64,000 nucleotides of DNA from JAJXWB01 sp964634325 (GCA_964634325.1 CAZWJF010000010.1:62001-126000), one strand, 5' to 3'. Positions 1 to 8,562 are shown, counted from the stretch's first letter. Notes: generated by a model from the letters alone, not told the origin. Program-made: numbers and translations.

Positions 1-106
1 CGCCAAGGGCGCAAACAGCCTATTAGCGTCAGTCTAATTCCGTGTATAGAGCTTCGGCTTGGCGGGCGCGGATCGCAACGCGGCGTCGGGACTTGGGGAG
101 AGGCGC

Positions 107-1264
107 ATGCGGGCTGCGCGTGGACGTTTTACGTTTCTTGCAGGGGTCTTCGTAGCGGCGTTGTCTCTGGCCGGCTGCATGGCGACCGAGCGCACGGTGT
201 CGAGCGACGTGCGGACTTCCGACGCATGGGCCGCTGTCGTGCTGTTCGATTCGATGGGAACGAAGAGCCTGTCCGACGCGTCGACGCGCTCCGCCCGCGC
301 GAAGTCGCTCGACGTTCTGGCTCTGTCCGGCGGCGGCGCGGACGGCGCGTTCGGCGCCGGCGTTCTTTACGAGTGGAGCAAGCTCGGCTCGCGGCCCAAA
401 TTCGACATCGTGACAGGCGTATCGACCGGCGCCCTGCAATCGACGTTCGCCTTTCTCGGCCCCTCTTACGACGACACGCTGAAGGCGCTCTACACATGCA
501 CCTGCTCGAGGGACCTGTTCGCCCATCGCGGCGTTTCGGGCCTGCTCGGGGACAGCCTGATGGACACCGAACCGCTCAAGGCGAAGATCGCGTCCATCGT
601 CACCGACGAGGTGCTCGAGCGTGTCGCCGCCGAGCACCGCGCTGGCCGGCGTCTCTATGTCGCCACCACCAATCTCGACGCCGGCGTCGTGACGGTGTGG
701 GACATGGGCAAGCTCGCTGCGAGCGACGCGCCGGGCAAGGCCGAGCTGTATCGCGAAATCCTGCGCGCTTCCGCGGCGGTTCCGGCCTATTTCAAACCCG
801 TCATGCTTCATCCGGTTCTCGAAAAGCCGGAGGAAACGCAGATGCACGTCGACGGCGGACTCAAGGCGCCGATGCTCCTGCGCGGCTTCATGGTGTCGGG
901 ACCCGAGCGTAATAAGAACGTCTACGTTCTGGTGAACGGCGCGCTGCGGCTGCGCGCCAGCGATTCCGCGGTCGCCGCGAGCACGCTCGACATCGCCAAG
1001 AAATCGATTTCGGAAATGCTGCGCGGTCTGCTCTACAAGACCGTCTACCAGTCCTACGTCGTCGTTCGGAATTCGCATGCGAAGTTCAAGCTGGGCTACG
1101 TCCCTGACAGCGTGCCGGAGACGAAGAATCCGCTCGAGTTCGATCCCGTCGAAATGCGCACGCTGTTCGACGCCGGCCGCGAAGCCGTGCGCGCCCCGGA
1201 CTTCTGGAAATCAGAGCCGCCGCGCCTGGAAAAATCCGAGCGCGTGGCGTCTGCGCGGCCCTGA
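107..1264 (+). CDS. Patatin-like phospholipase family lipoprotein
   Basis: Predicted lipid acyl hydrolase of 385 residues, probably anchored in an outer or inner membrane leaflet. The ATG at 107 is chosen because a gggag Shine-Dalgarno lies just upstream and because it opens directly into a lipoprotein signal ending in a LAGC lipobox near residue 24; a TTG at 59 would add 16 residues before the signal. The patatin hallmarks are visible: a glycine-rich oxyanion loop (SGGGADGAFGAG, about residues 74-85), the nucleophile elbow GVSTG with Ser106, and the second half of the Ser-Asp dyad in DGG at Asp249. It stands alone on the plus strand, convergent with the next gene. The substrate cannot be told from the sequence. 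Confidence 0.88.
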   Translation: MRAARGRFTFLAGVFVAALSLAGCMATERTVSSDVRTSDAWAAVVLFDSMGTKSLSDASTRSARAKSLDVLALSGGGADGAFGAGVLYEWSKLGSRPKFDIVTGVSTGALQSTFAFLGPSYDDTLKALYTCTCSRDLFAHRGVSGLLGDSLMDTEPLKAKIASIVTDEVLERVAAEHRAGRRLYVATTNLDAGVVTVWDMGKLAASDAPGKAELYREILRASAAVPAYFKPVMLHPVLEKPEETQMHVDGGLKAPMLLRGFMVSGPERNKNVYVLVNGALRLRASDSAVAASTLDIAKKSISEMLRGLLYKTVYQSYVVVRNSHAKFKLGYVPDSVPETKNPLEFDPVEMRTLFDAGREAVRAPDFWKSEPPRLEKSERVASARP

Positions 1265-1276
1265 CGGGGCGGCGGC

Positions 1277-1906
1277 CTAGCGGCGGCGACGGCGGCGGCC
1301 TTCCGGCGCCGCGCCGCCCTTGCCCATCGACAGAACGACTTCGTAGTCGTCCGCCGCGCGCTCGTTGATATAGGGAACCGCTAGAGGTTCCGCGATCAGC
1401 GTGTTGATGGCGTTGCCGGTCGATCCGACCGCCCCTCCGACCGTATAGGTCTTCGAGGCGAGGATCTTCTCGTCGCCGGTGCGTCGTACGGCGACGGTCA
1501 GGGGCGCGGTATAGGAGCCGGGACCGCCCGCCGCGCCGATCACGGTCCGCGTTTCGACGCCGACCCGCACCAGAAGCTGATTGCCGGAATGCGAGCAGTC
1601 GCGGGCGACGTCGCCGATGGCGATCTGGTAGCGCACGCTCGACGAATCCACCCCGCCGACCCGATAGGCCGACATGCCCGGCTCGATCTGGACGACAGGG
1701 CAGTCGATTCGCTCGCCGGCGCCTTTGTTCGGCAGCGGCGGGGCGTTGGGCGAATTGAATGCGAGAAGGTTGCCGAGCTTCGTCGAGACGGGATCCGGGT
1801 CGCCGCCGGCGACCGATCCGGCCGGGCCGCCGCACCCGGCGAGCGCAAATCCGCCGGCCATAGCCGCAACGCCGAGCGCGCGGCGCGAAAGAAACGCAAT
1901 ACCCAT
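1277..1906 (-). CDS. Putative lipoprotein of unknown function
   Basis: A 209-residue protein whose family I do not recognise. The start at 1906 has a gggag ribosome binding site and begins a typical lipoprotein signal with a lipobox (LAGC) near residue 24; the open frame extends further upstream, but that extension would place the signal internally. The mature part holds two cysteines, probably disulfide-forming in the periplasm, and beta-rich sequence. The tail after about residue 196 is extremely arginine-rich (GRRRRRR at the end). It lies 56 bp downstream of the IalB-family gene on the same strand, so the two are probably co-transcribed as envelope proteins. Confidence 0.75.
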   Translation of the reverse strand: MGIAFLSRRALGVAAMAGGFALAGCGGPAGSVAGGDPDPVSTKLGNLLAFNSPNAPPLPNKGAGERIDCPVVQIEPGMSAYRVGGVDSSSVRYQIAIGDVARDCSHSGNQLLVRVGVETRTVIGAAGGPGSYTAPLTVAVRRTGDEKILASKTYTVGGAVGSTGNAINTLIAEPLAVPYINERAADDYEVVLSMGKGGAAPEGRRRRRR

Positions 1907-1962
1907 GGACGAAACTCCCGTTGGGTCAGTTGTATAGCGAATGCCGCGCGCGATGGCCAGCA

Positions 1963-2526
1963 TCAGGGCAGCGCGTCGAAGCCTTGCCCGAAGCCGGCTA
2001 GATTCAAGGGGATGCCGACGCCTTCCTCAGGCGTCTGGTAGATGATGAACGTCGCCGTCTTGCCGCTCTTGAGCTGCTCGAGCAGCTTGTCGTCCATGAT
2101 GACCTCGGCGACGCAGCCGGTCGGCAGGCAGCGTACGAAGCCCGCGCGCCCGATGTCGGTCTGATCGATCTTCAGGCCGAGGCCGTTGGGCAGCAGAACG
2201 CCGAGCGGCGCGATGACGCGCAGCAGCCGGCTCTTGCCGTCCGCCGTCTTGAGAGTGATGACGACCAGATTGACGTTGGGGCGGTCATCGGCTGCGACAG
2301 ATTGAAGCAGGGCGCATTGTTCCTTGGAGGCGCCCGGCTGGGTCTCGCAGCGCAGTTCCCAGTCGCCGAACTTGGCGCGGCGCTGGCTCGTGTCGGCGGT
2401 CGACGCCCCGGGCGCGCCGGGTTGGGCCGTCTGGGCCTGCGCGATGGGCGAGGCGAAAGCTGCGGCCGCCAGTGCGGCTAGGCCAAAGACGCGGACGAAG
2501 GTCTTGCGCGCGATCTGTGCTGTCAT
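1963..2526 (-). CDS. Invasion-associated locus B (IalB) family protein
   Basis: A 187-residue secreted protein of the IalB family, widespread in Rhizobiales and first described in Bartonella as a factor for erythrocyte invasion; in free-living relatives its role is unknown. The start at 2526 gives a clean Sec signal ending in an AQA-type cleavage site near residue 32. The family signature FGDWELRC follows at about residues 55-62, and further cysteines (in KEQCALL and around CLPTGC) are placed as in the family, suggesting a periplasmic disulfide-stabilised fold. It is the first gene of a two-gene minus-strand unit with the lipoprotein downstream, and is divergent from coxB. Confidence 0.85.
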   Translation of the reverse strand: MTAQIARKTFVRVFGLAALAAAAFASPIAQAQTAQPGAPGASTADTSQRRAKFGDWELRCETQPGASKEQCALLQSVAADDRPNVNLVVITLKTADGKSRLLRVIAPLGVLLPNGLGLKIDQTDIGRAGFVRCLPTGCVAEVIMDDKLLEQLKSGKTATFIIYQTPEEGVGIPLNLAGFGQGFDALP

Positions 2527-2848
2527 GTGCGTTCCGTTCGTCCTGCTTCGATCGATGAGGCGTGAACAAGTGGCCACACGTCATGGCCAGAGATTCGCGC
2601 CCGACATCCGTTCCGCGAGCGCCGGTCGCCTCCGCGGACAGCCAAGGCTGGTAACAAACGCCGTCTCTCTGTCAAGCGACGACGCATGCGGCGCTCCGTC
2701 GAAGGTTCGGGCGAGGCGCGTGTTGCGCTTCAAAGACGATTGTGATTTTAACTGCTGACATGGACGAGTGCCGCGCGCGGAATCGGCTGTAAATCGAACG
2801 ACGCGCGGCAATTGGGAACGTTGTGTTGGAAGGGGAGCGACCGGGGCT
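2527..2848. other. 322-bp intergenic region between ialB-like and coxB
   Basis: This gap separates two divergent units, so it must carry the promoter of the minus-strand ialB-like gene and that of the cytochrome oxidase operon. I see no convincing gene here. Two copies of the palindrome TGGCCA lie 13 bp apart at 2571-2576 and 2584-2589, close to the ialB-like start. A locally AT-richer stretch around 2740-2760 is the best place for the cox promoter, but I cannot define boxes. An aggggag Shine-Dalgarno lies at 2831-2837 ahead of coxB. Confidence 0.5.
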
Positions 2849-3724
2849 ATGATCGATTTCTCAGGCGTTGCGAGGGCCGCGAAATCAGCCCGATCCGGAA
2901 TTGCCGCGACGGCGGCTCTGGCGATGAGCGCGGGCGTCGCCTGGGCTGAAGGCGTCGTCGGCCACGCCGTGCCCGGTCAGATGAAACTGATCGAGGGCGA
3001 AACGCCGATCGCGCGCGAGATCGATTTCTTCCACAACGACATTCTCGTTCCGCTGATCATCGTCATCAGCCTGTTCGTTCTGGCGCTGCTGATCTACGTG
3101 ATGGTGCGTTTCAACGAGAAGGCGAATCCGGTTCCCTCGCGCACGACGCACCATGCGCTTCTGGAAGTGGCCTGGACGATCGTGCCGGTGCTCATTCTCG
3201 TCGTGATCGCCGTTCCCTCGTTCCGCCTGCTCACCCATCAGCTCGTTCTGCCGAAGGGCGACCTCACCGTGAAGGTCACCGGCAAGCAATGGTACTGGTC
3301 CTACGAATATCCGAAGGACGAAGGCGGCGGTTTCGGCTTCGACTCGCTGATGAAGGACGAGAAGGACCTCAAGCCCGGCGACCTGCGTCTGCTCGCCGTC
3401 GACAACGAGGCGGTCGTTCCGGTCAACAAGGTCGTGCGCGTGCAGGTGACCGCGGCGGACGTCATCCACTCCTTCGTGATCCAGTCGTTCGGCATCCGCA
3501 TCGACGCGGTGCCCGGCCGGTTGAACGAGACGTGGTTCAAGGCGGAGAAGGAAGGCGTCTACTACGGCCAGTGCTCCAAGCTCTGCGGCAAGGACCACGC
3601 CTTCATGCCGATCGTCTTCCGCGTCGTGAGCGAGCAGAAATACGCCGAGTGGCTCGCCTCCGCGAAGAAGAAGTTCGCATCCGCCGACGACCGCCCCGTG
3701 ACGCTCGCCGACGCGCGCCGCTGA
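2849..3724 (+). CDS. coxB: Cytochrome c oxidase subunit II
   Basis: Carries the CuA centre that takes electrons from cytochrome c in the aa3-type terminal oxidase. The ATG at 2849 follows an aggggag site and gives a 291-residue precursor with a signal ending at AWA near residue 31; the frame is open further upstream. Two transmembrane helices follow (about residues 65-88 and 108-128), then the periplasmic CuA domain with KQWYWSYEY and the ligands His in VIHSF, Cys242, Cys246, His249 and Met252. The residue between the cysteines is unusual: the motif reads CSKLC where most homologues have CSELC. It is first in the cox cluster, 37 bp before ctaD. Confidence 0.97.
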   Translation: MIDFSGVARAAKSARSGIAATAALAMSAGVAWAEGVVGHAVPGQMKLIEGETPIAREIDFFHNDILVPLIIVISLFVLALLIYVMVRFNEKANPVPSRTTHHALLEVAWTIVPVLILVVIAVPSFRLLTHQLVLPKGDLTVKVTGKQWYWSYEYPKDEGGGFGFDSLMKDEKDLKPGDLRLLAVDNEAVVPVNKVVRVQVTAADVIHSFVIQSFGIRIDAVPGRLNETWFKAEKEGVYYGQCSKLCGKDHAFMPIVFRVVSEQKYAEWLASAKKKFASADDRPVTLADARR

Positions 3725-3761
3725 TCCGACAGGCCTGAGACTTTTCGAGGAAACCAAGCAC

Positions 3762-5420
3762 ATGGCCACCGCAACGACCCACGACGATCACGCCCATGAT
3801 CATCCGACCGGCCTGCGCCGCTATCTCCTGTCGACCAATCACAAAGACATCGGCACGCTCTACTTGTTCTTCGCGGTGACCGCGGGCTGCATCGGCTTCC
3901 TGCTGTCGCTGGGCATGCGTCTGGAGCTGGCCAATCCCGGCATCCAGATCTTCCCCGCGCTGTCGCAGTTCCTGCACGGCGACAATTCGATCGACGCCGC
4001 CAAGAACCTCTACAATGTGTTCATCACGGCCCATGGCGTGATCATGATCTTCTTCATGGTCATGCCCGCGCTGATCGGCGGTTTCGGCAACTGGTTCGTT
4101 CCGATCATGATCGGCGCGCCGGACATGGCCTTCCCGCGCATGAACAACATTTCGTTCTGGCTGCTGCCGGCCTCGTTCTCGCTGCTCCTGATGTCGATGT
4201 TCTTCGAGGGCGCGCCGGGCATGCAGGGCTTCGGCGGCGGCTGGGTGATGTATCCGCCGCTTTCGTCCAACACCGGCCATCCCGGCCCGGCGATGGACTT
4301 CGTGATCCTGTCGCTGCATCTGGCGGGCGTGTCGTCGCTGCTCGGCGCGATCAACTTCATCACGACCATCTTCAACATGCGCGCCCCGGGCATGACGCTG
4401 CACAAGATGCCTCTCTTCGCCTGGTCGGTGCTGGTGACCGCGTTCCTGCTCGTGCTGTCGTTGCCCGTGCTCGCCGGCGCCATCACCATGCTGCTGACGG
4501 ACCGCAATTTCGGCACCGCCTTCTTCGATCCGGCCAACGGCGGCGACCCGATCCTGTTCCAGCATCTGTTCTGGTTCTTCGGCCACCCCGAAGTGTACAT
4601 CCTGATCCTGCCGGCCTTCGGCCTGATCAGCCACATCGTGTCGACCTTCTCGAAGAAGCCTGTGTTCGGCTATCTCGGCATGGCCTACGCCATGGTCGCG
4701 ATCGGCTTCGTCGGCTTCATCGTGTGGGCGCACCACATGTACACGGTCGGCCTGTCGCTCAACACGCAGCGCTACTTCGTATTCGCGACCATGGTGATCG
4801 CGGTGCCGACCGGCGTGAAGATCTTCTCCTGGATCGCGACGATGTGGGGCGGGTCGATCTCGTTCCGCACGCCGATGGTCTGGGCGATCGGCTTCATCTT
4901 CGTGTTCACTGTCGGCGGCGTGACCGGCGTGGTGCTCGCCAACGCCGGCGCGGACCGCGCGCTTCACGAGACCTACTACGTCGTGGCGCACTTCCACTAT
5001 ACCATGTCGCTCGGCGCGGTGTTCGGCGTGTTCGCGGGCTTCTACTACTGGTTCCCGAAGATTTCCGGATACATGTACAACGAAACGCTCGCGAAGACGC
5101 ACTTCTGGCTGCTGTTCATCGGCGTCAACCTGACCTTCTTCCCGCAGCACTTCCTCGGCCTGTCGGGCATGCCGCGTCGTTACATCGACTATCCGGACGC
5201 CTACGCGCAGTGGAACCATCTCTCGTCCTACGGCACCTACATCGCCGGCGTGAGCATCCTGTTCTTCTTCTACGTGGTGCTCGACGCCTTCGCGAAGAAG
5301 CGGCTCGCGGGCGACAATCCGTGGGGCGTCGGCGCGACGACGCTGGAGTGGACGCTGTCCTCGCCGCCGCCGTTCCACCAGTTCGAAACGCTGCCGCGCA
5401 TCGCCGGCGGCGACCACTGA
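3762..5420 (+). CDS. ctaD: Cytochrome c oxidase subunit I
   Basis: Catalytic subunit of the aa3-type oxidase, 552 residues and about 12 transmembrane helices, holding haem a and the haem a3-CuB site and pumping protons. The start has a gagga site about 10 bp upstream. Visible signatures are the STNHKDIGTLY N-terminus, the D-channel loop GGFGNWFVPIMIGAPDMAFPR, and HPEVYILILPAFG with the CuB histidine, the cross-linked tyrosine and the proton-channel glutamate region. The haem-ligand segment reads HETYYVVAHFHY, with Glu403 instead of the near-universal aspartate after His402; see findings. It is followed by a GC-rich hairpin and ctaB. Confidence 0.98.
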   Translation: MATATTHDDHAHDHPTGLRRYLLSTNHKDIGTLYLFFAVTAGCIGFLLSLGMRLELANPGIQIFPALSQFLHGDNSIDAAKNLYNVFITAHGVIMIFFMVMPALIGGFGNWFVPIMIGAPDMAFPRMNNISFWLLPASFSLLLMSMFFEGAPGMQGFGGGWVMYPPLSSNTGHPGPAMDFVILSLHLAGVSSLLGAINFITTIFNMRAPGMTLHKMPLFAWSVLVTAFLLVLSLPVLAGAITMLLTDRNFGTAFFDPANGGDPILFQHLFWFFGHPEVYILILPAFGLISHIVSTFSKKPVFGYLGMAYAMVAIGFVGFIVWAHHMYTVGLSLNTQRYFVFATMVIAVPTGVKIFSWIATMWGGSISFRTPMVWAIGFIFVFTVGGVTGVVLANAGADRALHETYYVVAHFHYTMSLGAVFGVFAGFYYWFPKISGYMYNETLAKTHFWLLFIGVNLTFFPQHFLGLSGMPRRYIDYPDAYAQWNHLSSYGTYIAGVSILFFFYVVLDAFAKKRLAGDNPWGVGATTLEWTLSSPPPFHQFETLPRIAGGDH

Positions 5421-5427
5421 GACCGGC

Positions 5428-5449
5428 TGCGGCCGGGCGACCGGCCGCA
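5428..5449 (+). other. Intercistronic hairpin between ctaD and ctaB
   Basis: A perfect 8-bp inverted repeat, TGCGGCCG and CGGCCGCA with the 6-base loop GGCGAC, sits 8 bp after the ctaD stop and 29 bp before the ctaB start. There is no T-run, so it is unlikely to be a full terminator. It more probably protects the 3' end of the abundant coxBA message or dampens read-through into the assembly genes; that role is inferred. Confidence 0.5.
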
Positions 5450-5478
5450 ACCTTCTGTCCTGATGTGAAGTAGACGGG

Positions 5479-6420
5479 ATGAGCGACGTATCCGCCACCT
5501 TGCAGCGCGTCGAAGCCGCCGACATCGTCGGCGGCGCGCCGGGCGATTATGTCGCGCTGCTCAAGCCGCGCGTCATGTCGCTCGTCATTTTCACCGCCTT
5601 CGCCGGGCTGGTGGCCGCGCCTGTCCACGTGCATCCGGTGATCGGCTTCGCCGCGCTGCTGGCCATCTCGGTCGGCGCGGGCGCGTCGGGCGCCCTCAAC
5701 ATGTGGTACGATCGCGATATCGACGCGATCATGACGCGCACGCGCGCGCGGCCGATTCCCTCGGGCCGCATCGCGCCGCGCGAGGCGCTCGCCTTCGGCC
5801 TCACTCTGTCCGCCTTCGCCGTGTTCACGCTCGGCGTGGTGGCCAACTGGCTCGCCGCCGGACTGCTCGCGTTCACGATCTTCTTCTACGCCGTCGTCTA
5901 CACGATGTGGCTGAAGCGCTGGACGCCGCAGAACATCGTCATCGGCGGCGCGGCCGGCGCTTTCCCGCCGATGATCGGATGGGCCGCAGCGACCGGCGCG
6001 GTCAGCATCGAGAGCGTTGCGCTGTTCTCGATCATCTTCTTCTGGACGCCGCCGCATTTCTGGGCGCTCGCGCTGTTCAAGTCGGGCGACTACGGCCGCG
6101 CTGGCGTGCCGATGCTGCCCAACGTCAAGGGCGCCGCGCGGACGCGTCTGGAAATCTTCCTCTATTCGCTGCTGCTCGTTCCGGTTTGCCTCTCGCCGTA
6201 TTTCCTCGGATTCGAGGGGCGCGCTTACGGGATCGTCGCGCTGACCAGCAGCCTCGTCATGCTGGCGCTGGCGTTTGCGGTGTGGCGCGACCAGGAAGGT
6301 CGCGACAAGGACAAGGCCGCCAAGCGCCTGTTCGGCTATTCGATCCTGCACCTTTTCCTGCTGTTCGCGGTCATCGTCGCCGAACACGGGATTTTGCAGC
6401 CGCTGGGGCTGACGTCATGA
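5479..6420 (+). CDS. ctaB: Protohaem IX farnesyltransferase (haem O synthase)
   Basis: Adds the farnesyl chain to haem b to make haem O, the first step towards haem A for this oxidase. It is a 313-residue UbiA-superfamily membrane protein with about nine hydrophobic helices. The first prenyltransferase motif is seen as NMWYDRDIDAIMTRT, followed by RPIPSG, and the second region around GRAGVPMLPNVKG, all typical of CtaB. It lies between ctaD and ctaG, as in most alphaproteobacterial cox loci. Its stop overlaps the next start (ATGA), so the small downstream gene is probably translationally coupled. Confidence 0.96.
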   Translation: MSDVSATLQRVEAADIVGGAPGDYVALLKPRVMSLVIFTAFAGLVAAPVHVHPVIGFAALLAISVGAGASGALNMWYDRDIDAIMTRTRARPIPSGRIAPREALAFGLTLSAFAVFTLGVVANWLAAGLLAFTIFFYAVVYTMWLKRWTPQNIVIGGAAGAFPPMIGWAAATGAVSIESVALFSIIFFWTPPHFWALALFKSGDYGRAGVPMLPNVKGAARTRLEIFLYSLLLVPVCLSPYFLGFEGRAYGIVALTSSLVMLALAFAVWRDQEGRDKDKAAKRLFGYSILHLFLLFAVIVAEHGILQPLGLTS

Positions 6421-6596
6421 ATGCGATGAGCCCGCGGCCGCCCGTCCAGCAAGGCGTGATCCTGACCGAAGCGCAGCAGAAGGCGCGCCGCCAGCGCAAT
6501 ATCGCGATCGGCCTCGCCGTCTTTCTGCTTTGCGCGTTGTTCTACGCGGTCACCATCGCCAAGCTCGGCTCCGCCTACCTGCACGGAGCCGGCTGA
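6417..6596 (+). CDS. Small CoxF-like membrane protein
   Basis: A 59-residue single-span membrane protein beginning at the ATG that overlaps the ctaB stop codon. It has a short polar N-terminus (PRPPVQQGVILTEAQQ), a basic stretch KARRQRN and one hydrophobic helix at about residues 29-48, ending in a short tail. Position, size and sequence match the small CoxF-type proteins found between ctaB and ctaG in Rhizobiales. These are thought to assist oxidase assembly, but no biochemical activity is established. The gene is easily missed because a longer shadow frame covers it; the overlap upstream and the 1-bp gap to ctaG downstream support it. Confidence 0.82.
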   Translation: MNAMSPRPPVQQGVILTEAQQKARRQRNIAIGLAVFLLCALFYAVTIAKLGSAYLHGAG

Positions 6597-6597
6597 C

Positions 6598-7203
6598 GTG
6601 AGCGCGACGCCTCCCACGACGAAGACCGGAACCGGCGCTGCGCGCAATCGCAAGCTGTCGGCTTTCATCGTCGTCGGCGTCGCCTCGGGCATGCTCGGCC
6701 TGTCGTTTGCGGCCGTACCGCTCTACCGCATGTTCTGCGCCGTCACGGGTTATGGCGGCACGACGCAGCGCGTCGAGAAGGCGCCGACCGCGCCGGGCCA
6801 GCGCCGGTTGACCGTGCGGTTCGACTCGAATGTCGGCGGCTCGCTTCCCTGGAAATTCGAAGCCGAAACCGGCGAGATCACGCTGCGCACCGGCGAAACG
6901 AAGACGGTCTTCTACCGGGTGACCAACCTGACGGACCGCGCGATTTCCGCCACCGCCGCCTACAACGTCACGCCGGATCAGGCGGGCGCCTATTTCGACA
7001 AGCTCAGCTGCTTCTGCTTCTCCGAGCAGACGCTGGGCCCGAAAGAGACCGCGGAATGGCCGGTCGTCTTCTTCCTCGATCCTGCGCTCGAGAAGGACGA
7101 GGCGATGAAGGACGTCGATCAGTTGACGCTGTCCTACACATTTTTCGAATCGAAGAAGCCGTCGCGCTCCGCCGAGCAGTCGACGGTCAAATCGAAGAGC
7201 TGA
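6598..7203 (+). CDS. ctaG: Cytochrome c oxidase assembly protein CtaG (Cox11-type)
   Basis: Copper chaperone that delivers copper to the CuB site of subunit I. The 201-residue protein starts at a GTG one base after the preceding stop. It has a single N-terminal membrane anchor at about residues 20-42, followed by AVPLYRMFCAVTGYGG, a hallmark of the family, and then a periplasmic immunoglobulin-like domain. The copper-binding motif CFCF is present at about residues 139-142 within KLSCFCFSEQ. The context, directly between ctaB/coxF and coxC, fits its role. Normal family length, nothing missing. Confidence 0.96.
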   Translation: MSATPPTTKTGTGAARNRKLSAFIVVGVASGMLGLSFAAVPLYRMFCAVTGYGGTTQRVEKAPTAPGQRRLTVRFDSNVGGSLPWKFEAETGEITLRTGETKTVFYRVTNLTDRAISATAAYNVTPDQAGAYFDKLSCFCFSEQTLGPKETAEWPVVFFLDPALEKDEAMKDVDQLTLSYTFFESKKPSRSAEQSTVKSKS

Positions 7204-7247
7204 CGTAAAGATCCAATGGCGGCCGGCTGGCCGGAAGGGGAAGGAAC

Positions 7248-8114
7248 ATGGCTGACGGTCACGCGAAGCCCAACCACGACTACCATCTCGTCAATCCGAG
7301 CCCCTGGCCGCTGGTCGGTTCGATTTCGGCCTTCGTGCTCGCCGTCGGCGCGATCTTCTGGATGAAGGGCCTCAAGGCGCTCGGTCTGCATGCTGGCCCG
7401 TACATTTTCGGCGCAGGCCTCATCGGCGTTCTCTACACCATGATCGCCTGGTGGGCGGATGTCGTGCACGAGGCCGAGACCGGCGACCACACCCGCGTCG
7501 TGCAGCTCTCGCATCGCTACGGCATGATCCTCTTCATCTCCTCGGAGGTCATGTTCTTCGTCGCGTGGTTCTGGGCCTTCTTCGACGCCAGCCTGTTCTC
7601 CAACGAAGCAATTCAGTATGCGCGCGTCGAGTTCACCGGCGGACACTGGCCGCCGAAGGGCGTCGAGGTGCTCGATCCCTGGCACCTGCCGCTGCTCAAC
7701 ACGCTGATCCTTTTGACGTCGGGCACGACGGTGACCTGGGCGCATCATGCGCTGCTGCACGGCGACCGTGAGGGCCTCAAGAAGGGCCTGCTGGCCACGA
7801 TCGTGCTCGGCCTGATCTTCACTTGCGTGCAGGCTTACGAATACGCGCATGCTCCGTTCGCCTTCAAGAATTCGATCTATGGGTCGACCTTCTTCATGGC
7901 GACGGGCTTCCACGGCTTCCACGTCATCGTCGGCACGGTCTTCCTGATCGTCTGCCTGTTCCGCGCGATGAAGGGGCAGTTCACCCCGCGTCAGCACCTC
8001 GGCTTCGAGTTCGCCGCCTGGTACTGGCACTTCGTCGACGTGGTCTGGCTGTTCCTGTTCTCGTGCATCTACGTCTGGGGCTCGTGGGGCGCGCACATCG
8101 CGCACGGCCACTGA
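7248..8114 (+). CDS. coxC: Cytochrome c oxidase subunit III
   Basis: Third core subunit of the aa3 oxidase, thought to stabilise the D-channel and to prevent suicide inactivation. The 288-residue protein has seven transmembrane segments and the usual motifs: HDYHLVNPSPWPL at the N-terminus, the helix with SEVMFFVAWFWAFFDA, and the C-terminal AWYWHFVDVVWLFLF. An aaggaa site lies a few bases before the ATG. The gene ends the structural part of the cox operon, being followed after about 20 bp by a strong terminator. Confidence 0.97.
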   Translation: MADGHAKPNHDYHLVNPSPWPLVGSISAFVLAVGAIFWMKGLKALGLHAGPYIFGAGLIGVLYTMIAWWADVVHEAETGDHTRVVQLSHRYGMILFISSEVMFFVAWFWAFFDASLFSNEAIQYARVEFTGGHWPPKGVEVLDPWHLPLLNTLILLTSGTTVTWAHHALLHGDREGLKKGLLATIVLGLIFTCVQAYEYAHAPFAFKNSIYGSTFFMATGFHGFHVIVGTVFLIVCLFRAMKGQFTPRQHLGFEFAAWYWHFVDVVWLFLFSCIYVWGSWGAHIAHGH

Positions 8115-8134
8115 TTTCCTGACTGCTCACGCCG

Positions 8135-8165
8135 GGGGCGGCTTCGGCCGCCCCTTTGCTTTTTG
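8135..8165 (+). terminator. Rho-independent terminator after coxC
   Basis: An 8-bp perfect GC stem (GGGGCGGC and GCCGCCCC, 8135-8142 and 8147-8154) is capped by a stable TTCG tetraloop and followed by TTTGCTTTTT. It lies 20 bp after the coxC stop and before DUF983, so it should end most cox transcripts; DUF983 and SURF1 would then depend on read-through or on their own promoter. Confidence 0.85.
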
Positions 8166-8186
8166 GGGACCGCTTTGGAGTCCGCC

Positions 8187-8561
8187 ATGGCCTACGATCA
8201 ATACCCTCCGCTCTCGCCTTACTCGACCGGCCTTTCCGGTCGCTGTCCGCGGTGCGGCGAGGGCAAGATGTTCAAGGGCTTCATCACCATCGCCGACAAG
8301 TGCGGCCATTGTGGGCTCGACTACAAATTCGCCGACGCCGGCGATGGTCCGGCGATCTTCGTCATGCTCATCGCCGGCTTCATCGTGGTCGGCGCCGCGC
8401 TGTGGCTGGAAGTCAGCTATGAGCCGCCGATGTGGGTCTATTTCGTGATCTTCCTGCCGCTGACGCTGATCGTCTGTCTCGGCATGCTCAGGCCGCTGAA
8501 GGGCGTGCTCGTCGCCCTGCAATACGCCAACAAGGCCGAACAGGGCCGGCTGGAAGGCTGA
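8187..8561 (+). CDS. DUF983 family small membrane protein
   Basis: A 124-residue protein of the DUF983 family, regularly found in the cytochrome oxidase clusters of alphaproteobacteria; its function is not established. The ATG at 8187 is preferred over an upstream in-frame TTG because a ggag site precedes it. The N-terminal half carries two CxxC pairs (CPRCGEG and CGHCG) that look like a zinc ribbon or other metal site. The C-terminal half has two transmembrane helices (about residues 55-75 and 85-105). It ends one base before the SURF1 start, so the two are probably co-translated. Confidence 0.88.
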   Translation: MAYDQYPPLSPYSTGLSGRCPRCGEGKMFKGFITIADKCGHCGLDYKFADAGDGPAIFVMLIAGFIVVGAALWLEVSYEPPMWVYFVIFLPLTLIVCLGMLRPLKGVLVALQYANKAEQGRLEG

Positions 8562-8562
8562 C

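Noticed and set aside
2571..2589. Repeated TGGCCA palindromes as an operator for the ialB-like gene
   Set aside because: TGGCCA is a 6-bp palindrome frequent in GC-rich DNA; two copies are not enough to claim a binding site.
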